Shown here one piece after another: positions 6,982 through 7,908 of a DNA stretch of 7,908 nucleotides. A program made the position numbers and the translations under genes. This DNA comes from Actinomycetota bacterium. GTDB taxonomy: Bacteria; Actinomycetota; Coriobacteriia; Anaerosomatales; Anaerosomataceae. The notes under the pieces are model-generated. The model saw nothing but the letters and a program-made list of their open reading frames with translations. It ran no database searches and was not told the DNA's origin. Where the stretch lies: positions 1-7,908 of the forward strand of contig DSAI01000038.1 in assembly GCA_011372845.1 (NCBI GenBank), written 5' to 3'. The first letter of the stretch is position 1. The number at the start of each line of letters is the position of its first letter.

Positions 6982-7908
6982 ATGAAACGCGTCGCAGTGG
7001 TCGACATCGGCTCCAACGCGGTGCGTGGGACCGTGGCGGAGGTGTTAGGCTCCACCGCCATGCGCGTGATAGCCGACGAACGCATCCGGACCCGGCTCGC
7101 GTCAGGACTGCTCGCCACCGGTCGCCTTGCCGAGGACCGCATCGCCGCCTCGCTCGACGCCGTCGGTCACATGGTCGCACTCGCGTCCGCCCACGAAGCC
7201 ACCGCGGTGCGGGCCGTCGCCACCGCAGCGGTGCGTTCGGCCGACAACGGCGCGGAGTTCATCGAGCGCGTCGAGTGCGAGACAGGGGTGGCGGTAGAGG
7301 TGATCGACGGTCGGCGCGAGGCCGAGCTCGCGCTGGCGAGCGCGGCCACCAACTTCGACCTGTCCGGCCGAGTCTGCGTGGCAGACATCGGCGGCGGCTC
7401 GCTCGAGGTCGTGCTCGCCAGCGACGGATCGGCGGAGACCATCGTCTCGCTCCCCCTTGGGGCCGTCACGGTCACCGCGCGGTTCGGATCCTTCGCCGAT
7501 CCCCCCACGCCGTGCGAGATTGCCCAGACCCGCAGCGCGGTTCGCAGGGAGCTGGAAGACGCGCTGGGACCGTCGCCCCGCCCCGCACGGCTGGCGGTCT
7601 GCAGCGGCGGCACGATCACCTCCCTCGTGGGGGCCGCCGCGGCGCGCACGGGGGCCTCCCCGCTCGACGTCCATGGCGTCACGGTCCCTCTGGGCGAGAT
7701 CGAGGCTGTGGCCGCGGAGGTGGCGGCGCTCCCCATCGAGGAGCGGGGTACGATCCGGGGGATACCGCCCTACCGCGCCGAGACCGTCCTCGCCGGGTCG
7801 CTCGTGATGATGGAGCTCTTCGACCTGCTGGGAACGCGCACCATCGCCGCGAATCGGCGCGGTATCCGGGAAGGCCTGCTGCTTGAGATGGCGAGCCTCT
7901 CCATGCCC
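6982..7908 (+). CDS. ppx: Ppx/GppA-family phosphatase (exopolyphosphatase-like), 3' end outside window
   Basis: The open frame runs 309 codons to the right edge without a stop, so the C-terminus is missing. It belongs to the ASKHA-fold Ppx/GppA family, whose members release phosphate from polyphosphate or convert pppGpp to ppGpp; the two activities cannot be told apart here, and the symbol is used loosely. Seen in order: phosphate-loop VVDIGSNAVR (6-15), AVATAAVRSADNG (78-90), GRREAEL (110-116) with the likely catalytic Glu113, ADIGGGSLE (134-142), SLPLGAV (156-162), SGGTITSL (208-215), IPPYRAE (261-267) and NRRGIREGLLLE (291-302). The last motif normally sits near the end of the phosphatase core. 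The protein therefore either ends soon after, as in the short actinobacterial Ppx type, or carries a C-terminal HD domain. The ATG at 6982 has GAGGGGG eleven bases upstream, with no earlier in-frame start nearby. It is divergent from glyQ across 154 nt. Confidence 0.92.
   Translation, partial: MKRVAVVDIGSNAVRGTVAEVLGSTAMRVIADERIRTRLASGLLATGRLAEDRIAASLDAVGHMVALASAHEATAVRAVATAAVRSADNGAEFIERVECETGVAVEVIDGRREAELALASAATNFDLSGRVCVADIGGGSLEVVLASDGSAETIVSLPLGAVTVTARFGSFADPPTPCEIAQTRSAVRRELEDALGPSPRPARLAVCSGGTITSLVGAAAARTGASPLDVHGVTVPLGEIEAVAAEVAALPIEERGTIRGIPPYRAETVLAGSLVMMELFDLLGTRTIAANRRGIREGLLLEMASLSMP

Noticed and set aside
6971..6985. Four-codon ORF (ATG GCG GGG GCA TGA) whose stop overlaps the ppx start as ATGA
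   Set aside because: There is no room for its own ribosome binding site, and such short frames arise easily by chance. It could be a coupling leader, but nothing else supports that.
7102..7736. Two overlapping minus-strand open frames opposite the ppx/gppA-like gene
   Set aside because: The plus-strand frame has every Ppx/GppA motif in order, and the opposite translations are compositionally biased shadows.
1..7908. Mobile elements, CRISPR arrays, tRNA genes or recently transferred genes
   Set aside because: I see no transposase or integrase motifs, direct-repeat arrays, tRNA-like cloverleaf sequence or base-composition breaks; the genes share uniform GC-rich codon use.

Overview
The window is GC-rich and almost entirely coding. 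It holds housekeeping and central-metabolism genes, with no mobile elements, CRISPR arrays, RNA genes or phage genes that I can see. On the minus strand, in transcription order, are glyQ and glyS (the two subunits of bacterial heterotetrameric glycyl-tRNA synthetase), a DUF299-family kinase/pyrophosphorylase that controls PEP-pyruvate enzymes, ppdK (pyruvate phosphate dikinase), and the first 38 codons of a gene that looks like the dGTP triphosphohydrolase dgt. On the plus strand, divergent from glyQ, is a Ppx/GppA-family phosphatase that runs off the right edge.

Layout: 1-115 is the N-terminus of the dgt-like gene (minus). 116-179 holds a strong hairpin. 180-2897 is ppdK (TTG start). 2898-3021 is a 124-nt leader with two hairpins and an AT-rich possible -10. 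3022-3840 is the PPDK regulatory protein (GTG start). 3844-5916 is glyS. 5913-6827 is glyQ, overlapping glyS by 4 nt (ATGA). 6828-6981 is the divergent intergenic region. 6982-7908 is the open ppx/gppA-like frame.

The tight spacing (4-nt overlap, then a 3-nt gap) says glyQ, glyS and the regulator are one transcription unit. ppdK could be read through from it or have its own promoter. The regulator phosphorylates and dephosphorylates the PPDK active-site Thr that sits two residues before the catalytic His, and both residues are present in this PPDK (T469, H471). Enzyme and regulator therefore look like a functional pair. PPDK interconverts PEP + AMP + PPi with pyruvate + ATP + Pi. Glycyl-tRNA synthetase releases AMP and PPi, which is a possible but unproven metabolic reason for the linkage.

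Organism: high GC, an actinobacterial-type PPDK active-site loop (GGKTSH), and two-subunit GlyQS rather than the single-chain GlyRS of most Actinomycetota. Together these suggest a deep or anaerobic actinobacterial lineage such as Coriobacteriia or its relatives. This is an inference from sequence character and gene content, not from a database search. I found no clearly undescribed system. The most interesting non-coding signal is a near-identical 10-mer facing outward at both divergent start regions upstream of glyQ and ppx.
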